Shown here: one piece after another, positions 24,285-35,782 of the stretch
How positions within the stretch are numbered: the stretch's first letter is position 1
Layout: every line of letters begins with the position of its first letter
NCBI RefSeq assembly: GCF_019703515.2
Contig: NC_059348.1
Span: forward strand, 28,484,156 to 28,548,155
Source of the DNA: Myxocyprinus asiaticus
Taxonomy: Eukaryota > Chordata > Actinopteri > Cypriniformes > Catostomidae
Direction of reading: 5' to 3'
DNA: 64,000 nucleotides
Translations under genes and position numbers: made by a program
The notes under the pieces: model-generated
Seen by the model: the letters and a program-made list of their open reading frames with translations, nothing else
The model's database searches: none
What the model was told of the DNA's origin: nothing

Positions 24285-24545
24285 TGAAGTGATGGTTTAT
24301 CCAAAAAATAAAAATTCTGTCATCATAATCTCATCCTCACGTATATGACTTTCTGTATGACAGTCATTATTCACTTTCATTGTATGGAAAAAGATGCAAT
24401 TAAAGTGAATGGCGACTGAGGCTGTCATATTGCCTTATATCTTTATAACTTTTGTGTTCCACGGATGTAAGAAAGTCTTATAAGTTTGGAAAGAAAGTCA
24501 CAAAAGTTGAGGACAATATGAGGGTGAGTAAATGATGACTGAATA
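24285..24545. mobile_element. Hairpin MITE, complete but diverged
   Basis: Inverted arms surround a central 'aaaaagatgcaattaaagtg' area. The left arm contains 'ctgtcatcataatctcatcc', and the right arm ends 'gagggtgagtaaatgatgac'. It belongs to the same 'agttcaccc' family as 15471 and 35499. Confidence 0.7.
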
Positions 24546-24623
24546 TTTTCTTTCTTTTCTTTTTTTTTATTGCCATATGCATGGCAATCCACTATTGCAT
24601 AAAACAAACTGTACAAAAATATA

Positions 24624-26205
24624 CAGGTGCATCTCAATAAATTAGAATGTCATGGAAAAGTTCATTTATTTCAGTAATTCAACTCAAATTGTGAAACTCG
24701 TGTATTAAATAAATTCAATGCACACAGACTGAAGTAGTTTAAGTCTTTGGTTCTTTTAATTGTGATGATTTTGGCTCACATTTAACAAAAACCCACCAAT
24801 TCACTATCTCAAAAAATTAGAATATGGTGACATGCCAATCAGCTAATCAACTCAAAACACTTGCAAAGGTTTCCTGAGCCTTCAAAATGGTCTCTCAGTT
24901 TGGTTCACTAGGCTACACAATCATGGGGAAGACTGCTGATCTGACAGTTGTCCAGAAGACAATCATTGACACCCTTCACAAGGAGGGTAAGCCACAAACA
25001 TTCATTGCCAAAGAAGCTGGCTGTTCACAGAGTGCTGTATCCAAGCATGTTAACAGAAAGTTGAGTGGAAGGAAAAAGTGTGGAAGAAAAAGGTGCACAA
25101 CCAACCGAGAGAACCGCAGCCTTATGATTGTCAAGCAAAATCGATTTAAGAATTTGGGTGAACTTCACAAGGAATGGACTGAGGCTGGGGTCAAGGCATC
25201 AAGAGCCACCACACACAGACGTGTCAAGGAATTTGGCTACAGTTGTCGTATTCCTCTTGTTAAGTCACTCCTGAACCACAGACAATGTCAGAGGCGTCTT
25301 ACCTGGGCTAAGGAGAAGAAGAACTGGACTGTTGCCCAGTGGTCCAAAGTCCTCTTTTCAGATGAGAGCAAGTTTCGTATTTCATTTGGAAACCAAGGTC
25401 CTAGAGTCTGGAGGAAGGGTGGAGAAGCTCATAGCCCAAGTTGCTTGAAGTCCAGTGTTAAGTTTCCACAGTCTGTGATGATTTGGGGTGCAATGTCATC
25501 TGCTGGTGTTGGTCCATTGTGTTTTTTGAAAACCAAAGTCACTGCACCCGTTTACCAAGAAATTTTGGAGCACTTCATGCTTCCTTCTGCTGACCAGCTT
25601 TTTAAAGATGCTGATTTCATTTTCCAGCAGGATTTGGCACCTGCCCACACTGCCAAAAGCACCAAAAGTTGGTTAAATGACCAAGGTTTTGGTTTGCTTG
25701 ACTGGCCAGCAAACTCACCAGACCTGAACCCCATAGAGAATCTATGGGGTATTGTCAAGAGGAAAATGAGAAACAAGAGACCAAAAAATGCAGATGAGCT
25801 GAAGGCCACTGTCAAAGAAACCTGGGCTTCCATACCACCTCAGCAGTGCCACAAACTGATCACCTCCATGCCACGCCGAATTGAGGCAGTAATTAAAGCA
25901 AAAGGAGCCCCTACCAAGTGTTGAGTACATATACAGTAAATGAACATACTTTCCAGAAGGCCAACAATTCACTAAAAATGTTTTTTTTTATTGGTCTTAT
26001 GATGTATTCTAATTTTTTGAGATAGTGAATTGGTGGGTTTTTGTTAAATGTGAGCCAAAATTATCACAATTAAAAGAACCAAAGACTTAAACTACTTCAG
26101 TCTGTGTGCACTGAATTTATTTAATACACGAGTTTCACAGTTTGAGTTGAATTACTGAAATAAATGAACTTTTCCACGACATTCTAATTTATTGAGATGC
26201 ACCTG
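24624..26205 (+). mobile_element. Tc1/mariner element, copy A, complete
   Basis: The element is 1582 bp, flanked by TA on both sides (24622-24623 and 26206-26207), as all Tc1 insertions are. It has 201-bp terminal inverted repeats (24624-24824 and 26005-26205), ending CAGGTGCATCTCAATAAATT. It carries one intact transposase gene. Two more copies of the family lie at 56328 and 59905. Confidence 0.95.
24887..25924 (+). CDS. Tc1-type DD34E transposase, intact
   Basis: This 345-residue transposase would bind the inverted repeats and catalyse cut-and-paste movement into TA sites. An N-terminal helix-turn-helix of the Tc1/paired type spans about residues 17-60. A basic GRKKCGRKR stretch at 61-69 follows, then a second helix-turn-helix at about 78-125. 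The catalytic triad is complete: Asp159 (VLFSDES), Asp249 (FIFQQDLAPAH) and Glu284 (LNPIENLW), with 34 residues between the last two. The C-terminus ends GAPTKC; related copies end TKY. Two in-frame ATGs exist (24887 and 24923), and the second gives 333 residues starting MGKTADL. It is the only one of the three copies in this window without a stop or frameshift. Residues 266, 268 and 270 differ from the other two copies. Whether it is active is unknown. Confidence 0.93.
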   Translation: MVSQFGSLGYTIMGKTADLTVVQKTIIDTLHKEGKPQTFIAKEAGCSQSAVSKHVNRKLSGRKKCGRKRCTTNRENRSLMIVKQNRFKNLGELHKEWTEAGVKASRATTHRRVKEFGYSCRIPLVKSLLNHRQCQRRLTWAKEKKNWTVAQWSKVLFSDESKFRISFGNQGPRVWRKGGEAHSPSCLKSSVKFPQSVMIWGAMSSAGVGPLCFLKTKVTAPVYQEILEHFMLPSADQLFKDADFIFQQDLAPAHTAKSTKSWLNDQGFGLLDWPANSPDLNPIENLWGIVKRKMRNKRPKNADELKATVKETWASIPPQQCHKLITSMPRRIEAVIKAKGAPTKC

Positions 26206-29200
26206 TATAAATGCTACTATTTTTTTACAATCCACAAATACACAGAGATAATTTTTTATATGTAATTTAATGTGCAAATGAATACTGAGCTGTTTATGTT
26301 TGTACTCTGCATCAATAATGTACATAAATGTGCTTTTGTAGTCATGATAACTGTTATTCCTTGGACTTGATTCACATTTGTATGTGGGAAATCCCAGTGG
26401 CAGTACCGCGTCTGTTTCAAATGAACACCAGCCCAGCTGTCCATAGATATAGAAACTCTCCCCTAAAGATGCATGTTGCAAACAAAAAGTTCAAGGGTAT
26501 TGGTCACTGACGGAGAACTGAATTCATATTCATGACCTATGCATTTGAATGGTTAAAAATGACCTTTCTCAAGAATAATACAGAGAGATGCTTTTGACAT
26601 TTCAAATCTAGCACCACCCCCCCCCCCATGTCCTCTGTTGTACATCTCTCCAACCCACTTTTCATTTTTCTCCATGGTAAATCCTCACATGTTTATTTTC
26701 CTGGATTTGTAAACCAATACCAGTTCAGCTTCTATCTAGAGCATGCTATTTATGACGTTGCCATGACATCTGTCAAGAGTGGAACCCCCTTAATAATGGA
26801 GCTCCTCCTACAATTCTATTTCTGTACCTGCTCAGTGCATAACTGAAAACCCTTAAGGTGGACGAGTCACATACAAATACACACCAATGTGATTCAGGTT
26901 TTGTGAATAAGAAGTCAATTAGACCAGAGTGTTTTTGCTTCCTCATGGTGTGAATGATGCCACTGCATTTAGCCCAAGTCTGTTGCATATCTCTCCAACT
27001 AAGAGAGCACACTTCATTGCTATAATGCTTTAAAGTGTAGAGGATTTCTTGGATTGCTAGTGCAATAACTGCCTAGGGGTTTGATCTAGAAGAACAAGGT
27101 GGAATTAGTACAAGCTTGAAGTATGCTTGTAATCCTTTGAAGATTAGCTTATTTCAAAGATATGAGAGTTAGATGTTTAGATAGAAAACATGCATGTTTT
27201 TATAAAATGCACATCACCCAGGAACAGTCTCTCATTTGTCTACATGTTATTTTGGGATCAGGCTGTGTTGCTGTAGCCATGCAATTGGTGTGGTGGACAC
27301 ACAGTCCTTTTTCGAGAGCACTGGTAGGTCATAGCAAGAGCAGACAGCAGGGATTTTGGCACAGGCAATGTTAATGGTGTTGATTTGCCCAGGGCACTCC
27401 TCCTCCTCCTTGTCATCCCCAGACAAAGGTATCAGAAGGACTAAGTCAGTTTACTTCCCGCCTACTATTCCATTCCGCTAAGAGACTGGCTGTCGCCAGA
27501 GGGAAAGCGGACCCAGTGTTGCCGCGGGAGTCACAACTAAGTTTGGGAATAGCTTTCTGCTAACCCGATCCGTTCTCAGGCACCTGAGGGAGCAATAAAA
27601 ATAAGAGCGCTACGCCAAGAGCCCTGCCCACTACCCCATTTAAACACAAAGCTGCCAGTCAAAGAGATAATCAAGGGTGCAGAAATGTTGGACACTCTAA
27701 ACAGTTGTGTCAGACCTGTTTGCTGTTTTCAGTGGGAATCTGGGAAAGAGGGTTTAGGCCCAGTTGCAAACAACCCCATTATGTTAAGAAAACCCTTAGT
27801 TATAATTGTAAGTATAGTGTTGCTAGGGGAATTCCTGCACCACTATCGTCACCAAATGGCATTGTAAAAAACATCACTCCCCTGTCTTCCATTGGATGTA
27901 CAAACAGATAGTCCTGCCCCAAACTCATACCATTGGTCATTTTGCTGGTTAGGGCTGCTCAAATAAACAGATAAATATTTTGATAGCGCCACAGTGTTGT
28001 ACTTTTAGGTAAAATCAACCTACAGATGGCTTATAAATTACTCTTTTATATTAAGCTGGTTTATGAGAAAGAGTTTTTACATCAAAACAATTCCACATAA
28101 GCCTTAAGGGGTTTGTTCCATATAGCTGCTGATCTTCAACACGGTGCACCTACAATGCCCCAAATGCACCCTAGTGCTCAGCTGGCCTGTGTTTTCCTTG
28201 TTTTATCTCATTTAGTTCCTGTGTATGTCATCACAAACACAAAAGCACTAAATGGATCAAGATGTGGCCCATCTGTCAGCATCTCTGCATCTGTGGAATT
28301 GACTCCAGATCTAACAGTTACTGTTGTGCATTGCTGCAGACCTGATTGTAGTCTTTGTTTGTGCCTCATGGCTCATTGCTAGACCAAACAGCAGTTGAGG
28401 TTGAAAGAGGAAGGTCAATCAGGTTGACCTCCTTACTTCTGTCACAGTGCTGACTAGGTAATCTCTTGCTCTGGATGCTGGGGCTAGTATTTGTCTCTTG
28501 AGGTTTCTTATTTACCACTTCTCTCTATTTCTGGGTTTTACATGTTCTTCATGGTTAAAGCTATGAACCAAAGAGTTCATTTAGGTCTGGAGCTTGTGGA
28601 GATAATTGAAATGCAAAGGTCTGTAATGTATGGCTTCATTGCGGAGACTTAGATTTGAGGCCTGCATGTAAAACATGGCTAGTTACTGCCTGCTCCATAG
28701 GGATTGGAGACCTTGCCCTATTGGTGTGACCACATGGTGCAGACAAGGCAATATGTCCTTCACTGCACCTGTCAGGAAGTGCCATTAATCTCCATGGTGA
28801 CAGGGAACCCCTGCTTGGCAATAGGAGTGTTACAGTCAATATAAATCAAGAGGATCTCTTCCAAGAGCTCTGGCCAGCGAGTCATACTCCGAGCCACAGA
28901 AGCACCACAGTGGGTCACCACTAGCCTGAGTAAATTCATTGAGAGCAAGTTGACTCAACACCTCTGTTGAAACTTCTCTTAGAGGCCAATTATGTGAAGA
29001 AGAACTCTTGAGTGCCCCTGTATTTTACTTGAGTATGGTCATGGTTAAAAAAAGGCCTGAATTCTGTGTGAGTGAGAACAGTCCAGTCTCACAAAATAAT
29101 GTTTATCCGTGCACCACAAAAATGTTGCTTCGAGGCCATTTAACCTCCTTATCCTAAGGCCTCATTTCAGAGGATCCTGTAAAGCTCTGTTACTTAGATG

Positions 29201-31302
29201 TATTTGATGGCTGGGCTGTTTCATGTGATTCGGTTGTATTTTTTATGAGAAATTGTTAGAATTCTTTACATACCTAAGTCCATGTGAAAATTAAAATTGA
29301 CCCCATTGGGAGACAGAGATTCTCTTGATGGCAACCTGACTTTTAGCCTCCACGTCCTGTCCACCCTCTCAGTTCCCAGCATTTAGAGGCTCAAATAAAT
29401 CTTGGCCTGATTCTTGAGAGAAAATGTGTATTCCGTTCTGGCTTCATTCTAGTATAGAATGCCTACACTTCACAGCTAATTTCTGATGGAGAAAATCAAG
29501 TCCCGTCCGACATTTATTCGCCTTCATTATTCAGTTTTACTCAGTCATATTATGTAAGTAAAATGGGTTTAGAATATTGTTTCATGTTGACTTTACATTA
29601 AAATTACTGTAAATTTATCTGCCTGTTATTTATGACTCTCGTTGCATTGTTTCACGCATGTTAGCTTGCTTACAGCCCTCTTGCGTGTTGCCTTATTTAT
29701 GTTATATTGCTGTTTTCGACTGTGCCAAGTAAACAATCACATGAACATATGTACATAGTTCATACTGTACTGTAATTAAAATATCTTGCCGTAATTAACA
29801 ACATATTGCCGTTTTAGCTACTTCTGTAATTTGCATCTTTTAAACGTGATATAATCCTCAGCGTTATTCAGAAACACACGGACATTCAAAGATAACATAG
29901 GCTTTAACCTCTGAAATGAGGGTAAAATGGCCACAGAGCAACGATTTGGTGGTGCACAGATAAACATCAGAGTGACGTTTTCTTGTGTTGAGCAAGGGAA
30001 TGAGCAAGCATGAGACAGACCACTACAATTAGGGCACCTGCTCTTAGCATGAAACCAACAGCAACTGGAGACCTAGAGGAGAGAAAAATACATGAGAAAC
30101 AAGAAACAGTAAGACAAAGTGAAAAACTAAGGGAAAAAACATTTGAATTATGTTAATGAGAATGACACAAATGGGAATTCACAACTAACATTTTCAGTAT
30201 ATGACCATCAGAATTACTCGAGTCTCAAGTGACAACAGTTGTTCTTTGCGCACTCCTTAAAGGACAGAATAAAAATGGACAACGGAGAAATAAAATGCAT
30301 AGTGAGTGGCGAGTGAGGATGCCTTTTTGTCCACCTTCTTATATGCTAGAAGTGTTTGCATATGGTTAACTGGGAATTACATCACCAGCACGGCTGCCCC
30401 GCATCGAGAGGAAATGAAATCACAGCCCAGGCTTAAGCCAAGAAACCCACTTACACACAACACCCTTCTGTGAATCGCTGCCTGTTGCTATTTGTGAATG
30501 GTTTCCAATACAAAAAAGCAATGGCAGAGGCTATACCTCTGGTTTGAAACAATATGAAACTACATAGTAACAGAACAACATCCGGCCTCAAACAAAAGAT
30601 AAGCAGTGTGTATCAGTTAAAGGACTGATAGAGACCTCCGGGTAATTTCATAATGTTTTACTACCAGCCCTTGAGAATATTTTCTCAGGATTTAGTAAGG
30701 GATGTGCTAACACGGTACTTAAACCTCCATTTGTGTCCGGGGCTGCTTAAGTACATGAGCTGGCATGATGATTTGGCTGAAGAAAAACAGCAGCTCTGTG
30801 TTACCTCCTGTACCGTGACCATCAGTGATGTATCACGAACAGTGGCTTCCTATTTTTTCAAAAGTGGAACTGTTCACATGCTCATTCATAGTCTCAAACT
30901 ATGTGTTTTGTATTTGGGTGAATAGCTTCATGGGATAGATGTAGGATGACTCCAGTTAATGCGACTGGAAATACAGTTGTAGAGTCTTTTTTCTTTATTT
31001 TTTAAATACATTTTCAGAGCAATGATTTTAGCAATCTTTTAGTGGGAAAAAGAGAGTTAGTGTGAATATGGTTTGTTTATACAAAGACATAAGTGAGGCC
31101 TACTATTTTAAGTGAATTTTGTATTGAATTAGTGATAAATGTTTTTATTATAATATTTAACTGTCTGTCATTTTAACAAACTACATAAGGTTTACACACC
31201 CTTCAAACGTACAATCTTTTTTAAAACTGCCCAAGTAAAAATGTTTAAATGTAAGATTTTATATTTGTTAGAAAAAGCATTACAAATAGCCAGTGTACTG
31301 TA
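26206..31302 (+). other. Intron DNA, unique, no exon
   Basis: No supported exon or full mobile element is seen. A poly-C run lies at about 26617-26627. A more G/C-rich patch at 27440-27620 contains CpG words and could be a regulatory element. Open frames in the interval are short and unlike known proteins. Confidence 0.55.
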
Positions 31303-31310
31303 TATTAGAG

Positions 31311-33046
31311 CAGGGTTTCCCAACCACTGTGCCGTGACACAAGAGTGTGCCGTGAAAGATTGTCAGGTGTGCTGTGGAAAATTATCAAATTCCACAAAAT
31401 AAATAAATGCATGACATTTTTTTTTTATAATTTCAGGGATCCAAACTCCTCGCTGTTTTGAAACCATAATCAGTCACTTTTGTGATTGTGAAGAGCAATG
31501 ATTAATGTGCAAAAGTGAGTGATATTTATAACGCGTTAAGCGTCTTTCACATGACTCGCGTCAGCGCTGCAGAATACATTGAAGTCTATGAAGTGACGCC
31601 ACTTTACACCAAAGTGTTTTTCACACACACGTTTTTGCTTCACCAAAAATGTCTTTGAGAGTACTAAGCAACAAGAAATATTTAAAAACTGTCCAAATTT
31701 GCGAAGAGACATTGAATGTCTCATAATGTCTTTTAATTAAATATTACCTTATCGTTTACGAATATCAGAGACCCCAGTTATTGAACTAATTTAAATTCAC
31801 CAAGAAAACGCTTAGACCTAACCATAAATGAGTCCTTTTATTACTTTCTGCTATCAAAGCAACTGCAAGCTTTTTTTCTCTCTTCCAAATACATGTTTTC
31901 AATGTTTATTGTGCACACCTCCCACTTTTTTATGTGGCAAACTCGTAAAATCGCCCCTCTGTGACGCTTTCTGCAACTCTTTCATGTGGAGGGCAGTGCG
32001 GCGCTTGACGCTGGCGTTGAACGGAGAGTTGACGCCTCGACTCAACTCATGTGAAATGTGCTTTACAATGACAAAAGAACATTATTGAAATTATTATTAT
32101 TTGTCTATTATTGTGGTCTTTACTGATAAAATCCATGCTCAGCAGTTTAAATAGGCTTCTGTAGGAAAATTATACCATAGATCTGCTTTGTATTTATAAT
32201 TCTTATACTGAAGTCAGTAGATTTGTAGCCATGCAAGTTTTAATAAAGGAGAAGGACGTTATTGAAACTCACTATTATTAGACTATTATTGTTGTCTTTT
32301 TGGATGAAAAATAATGCTCAGACTGAAGGAAGACTATAGATCTGCTTTGTTCTTTTAATGCTTAAACACTATAAAATCTCTTGGTAGATTTCGGTCATGA
32401 ACAACTCAAAATGATTCACTGACTCACTCATAGCACATAAGACACTCATTTGTCACCACCTAGTGACATTTCCAGAAGGGGTACTGAACTAATCAGATAA
32501 TAAAATTGAACAAATTTGTGAAACAGAAGCAAGCCTCACCAAAATACTCTTTATTTTGCAGCTAATTCTGCACAATTGTAAACTTGAATAAACTTGAATC
32601 ACTAAAATAGCTGGAATTGGTGCTTTTAGTTTATTATTTAAAAAAAAATATCCCCAGAAAGAAATTTCATGGACCAGAGATTGTCTTACTTTTTCGCCCT
32701 TCATGAGTTTGCATCCCTGTAATTTGTTGTGGCATTGCAAGAACAAATCTACAAATTAAAAGAGAAGCAAATTTGTTGTTTTTTCATTACTAATTTAGCG
32801 CTCTTGCCACCTGTGACCTCACACAGCGTAGCCTACCTATGTGATTTGTTTTTTTGTTTGTTTTTTTGTATAGCCGAATTTCAGACATTACAAGTAAACA
32901 CGTTACTAAGACGGACAGAAAACATGGACAAGTTCTTGAAAAGGAAAGATATTGATGATGGTTAGCCTATGTGGGATAGTGGTGTGCCATAGAATTTTTT
33001 AGTCGTAAAAAGTGTGCCGTGGCAGAAAAAAGGTTGGGAAATACTG
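31311..33046. mobile_element. Deleted hAT element with transposase start
   Basis: The termini are CAGGGTTTCCCAACC at 31311 and its near complement GGTTGGGAAATACTG ending at 33046. The flanking octamers 31303-31310 (tattagag) and 33047-33054 (ttttagag) match at 7 of 8. Repeated 'gtgccgtg' words lie near both ends. Only 13 codons of a transposase start remain (32924-32965), so this is a deletion derivative. Confidence 0.85.
32924..32965 (+). pseudogene. hAT transposase N-terminal remnant
   Basis: This is a 13-codon frame starting MDKFLKRK and ending at a TAG. MDKF(L/Y)-type starts are typical of BED-finger hAT transposases and the ZBED/FAM200 proteins derived from them. The position directly before the right terminus shows that everything downstream of the start was deleted. 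Confidence 0.55.
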
Positions 33047-33193
33047 TTTTAGAGCAGTGTTCAGCAAAGCTAAACTCTTACTTTGCAGCAGACTTGCCAA
33101 AAACAATACATGGCTGTGATCAAAGCCTTAAAATTATTGAGAACTGCATAATAGTTCCATGAAGGTTTTACATTTATATGCAGTGAGCCTGCA

Positions 33194-33931
33194 GGGCTCC
33201 AGACTAACATTTGAGAGCAGTAGCACTGGTGCCACCAAGTTCGTCAGATGGTCGCACCAGCACCTGAGTTGTTTGCATTATAATTTATTATTATAAATGA
33301 CAATTAATGCAGATGTTACAACAGTCAGTTGAAACAGTCTGTTTATTGAACGTACCTAATTTTTTCACTGAAGCTGCGTATGGACACACATTCTACGACA
33401 AACCTCAAGGGGACAAGTACACAATCACACACACATTTTTTTATATCTGTGATGTGTGGATTGAAAGCCTTACAATTTCTGTTCATGGTACAGATTTCTC
33501 CTTTATTCCTTTTCAGTGCTGTTTAGAATACTGGGACCGTTTAATATGATTTTAAACTAGTTTAATCATCGACATTATGGGTTTTCATTGAGGTTTTAAA
33601 CAAATAATCAATGCCGAATCCGTGACCCAGCCCTGTTTATGATGATCTGCGTGGCTGAGCGCTCGAGACTGGTCCGTGTGTAAATGCACATCTCTGCTCT
33701 GATCTGTCCATTGAGCCTTGAGCTGCGCTGACTGATCCAGGTAGAGCTGTTTCCTTTTGCTTTTGGAACATTTGCCATTTGATATTTCTCATGCGCAACA
33801 AAAAACGACAGCGCACAATCAGAGAGTCGGACAACTTTGTAGTCGCACCAGTGCGATCTCTTGCAAAATTTAATGACACTGTTAGGAAAAATGGTCGCAA
33901 AATGCAACCATTTAGTCGCAGTCTGGAGCCC
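33194..33931. mobile_element. Non-autonomous element with GGGCTCCAGACT ends
   Basis: The ends are exact 12-bp inverted repeats: GGGCTCCAGACT at 33194 and AGTCTGGAGCCC ending at 33931. Subterminal 'gtcgcaccag' words occur on both sides. I could not find a clear target-site duplication. It is probably hAT-like. The overlapping minus-strand frames (33608-33907) are not transposase. A solo end of the same family lies at 43095. Confidence 0.7.
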
Positions 33932-35498
33932 AGGCCTAATTCTTAAAAAATCAAATTGTGATTATTTAGTCTGTTTACATGATTGATAGATACTGTAATG
34001 ATACAGTTCTGTCCGAATGCCAGAGATACATGTCCAATAGACAGGCAGATCCCCTTATTTTGACATGCTGTCTTGAAGTTTTCATCCCAGAGATTACCCA
34101 TTATACTGTGAACTGAGAGAAAGACAGAACTCACACTGAGAAAGTTACAAAACCTTCCAGACTACCCATGTGCCCTGCATTTGAGTAATCAGAGCAGTGT
34201 CACTTTTAATGCCCAAAGTTCAGCATAAGTGCTTATTAAGGGACAATGAATAAAGGCCTGCTGAATGCAGAAAAATTGAATTTTCATTGAACAGTGTTAA
34301 TGGCTGATATTTACCAGCTCACTAATGGCTTGAGGCAGCAGCATTTGTTTTCTGTTCTGTAAAATCAAAAGGCAGTAACTACACTAACACTGAACCTCCA
34401 GGGGAAAAAAAGAGAAAAGAAGTGTGGGTTGTGTTGTTACTGCAATTCTCACACTTTGTTTTCTCTGAATCTGAGCATAGTTAAGTCAAACCTGTCTGTC
34501 ACAGGACAGTATAATCTAAACACAGTCCACAGTCTCAATTTTGACAAAATACATAGTTACTGCATTTAGCCTTTGCAAAATGGCAGTTGTCATTAGTCGC
34601 TTTATCATTATCAGGCCAAACGATTCTGAGCACAGTGAGTAACAGCTGTCCTGTTTTGTTCTCTTGCCCATCAGCCCATTCTAATTCTGATTTTGCTGAA
34701 TCTCAATGGAAAAAGAAACCATAAATGTGTCAACAAGCCCAGAACTTTAGAGTCACAATTCAGCAACAGTAACCATTTGGCCTGTTGGTTACCTGCATTA
34801 CTGCTTGCAATGTAATGATTAAATAAGTTTTGAAAGACTAGGTTCATTTCAGCTTGGTCTGTATATTTTCACAACAAATAAAACAATTGCCAACTCTTTC
34901 CACAGCTTGTAGGGATCCTGTTACAAGAGAGATCTCAAAACTACAGCACCTGTAGAGTTGGCAACTTTTCAAGAATAGGGAATAAGTTTGGAGGGAAGCC
35001 TTAGATTTTGGCAGTGTTTTGTCTCTGTCATTAGTGTTTTGCCATAGTGTTTTTGAGAGACCATGTCACTATGATGCCTTTACTGGGTGTGTTTTTGCAG
35101 CTGGTTCTGCTGGCGGGAGTGAGTGTGTCAGGAGTAGAGGGGAAGAAAAGAGCTCAAGAGAAAAGGGGAAGGAAAGTAAGATCTTCAGCTGACATTTTTT
35201 CTTGCCGACTATAACTGGATTATCTGATCGGAGAGTGTTTGCAGTGAGGCAGCCACTACAAGGCATGAAGCATCATGTGTTCCCAGGCTTTTAATCCTTG
35301 TATAATGACTAGCTAGACCTGAAGAGAGAAAAATTCATTTAAGCATGGATCATTTATTTTGTCTCAGCTTTGGAAGTAGTGAGTGCTGTATGTAAGTCTG
35401 TGGCTGTATGTGAGTCTGTGGCATCCAATATCCACACACATTTACAGTAAATCTGACTCTTTTACTATTTGGTCATGGAAAAGTTCTACAGATGTTAA
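33932..35498 (+). other. Intron DNA, no exon or repeat recognised
   Basis: This is unique-looking A/T-rich DNA with no plausible exon. A purine-rich patch lies at 35100-35180. Nothing else stands out. Confidence 0.5.
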
Positions 35499-35782
35499 AC
35501 AGATAGTTCACACAAAACAGAAAATTATGTCATCATTTACTCATCCTCATGTTGTTCCAAGTCCATATAACTGAAATTGTTAGGCAGAATGTTAGCATCA
35601 GTCACCATTCACTTTCAAATGGAAAAAAAGATGCAATGAATGTGAATTGTGACTGAGGCTAACATTCTGCCTAATGTCTATTTTTGTGTTCAACTGAAGA
35701 AAGAAAGTCAAGCAGGTTTGGAACCACATGAGGAGTGAGTAAATAGTGACAGAAGTTTAATTTTGGGGGGAACCCTGCCTTT
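35499..35782. mobile_element. Hairpin MITE, complete
   Basis: The arms pair around a loop near 35618-35640. 'gttaggcagaatgttagcat' on the left is answered by 'ggctaacattctgcctaatg' on the right. The outer ends are the family's 'atagttcac' and 'ggaaccctgcctttaa'. Same family as 15471, 24285 and 53186. Confidence 0.8.

Noticed and set aside
25552..25833. 93-codon minus-strand frame, repeated at 56699-56980 and 60835-61116
   Set aside because: It is the antisense shadow of the Tc1 transposase core in all three copies. Its recurrence reflects the transposon and not a separate gene.
32729..32965. 78-codon frame ending at the hAT remnant
   Set aside because: Only the last 13 codons, from the ATG at 32924, look like a transposase start. 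The upstream part is A/T-rich non-coding sequence.
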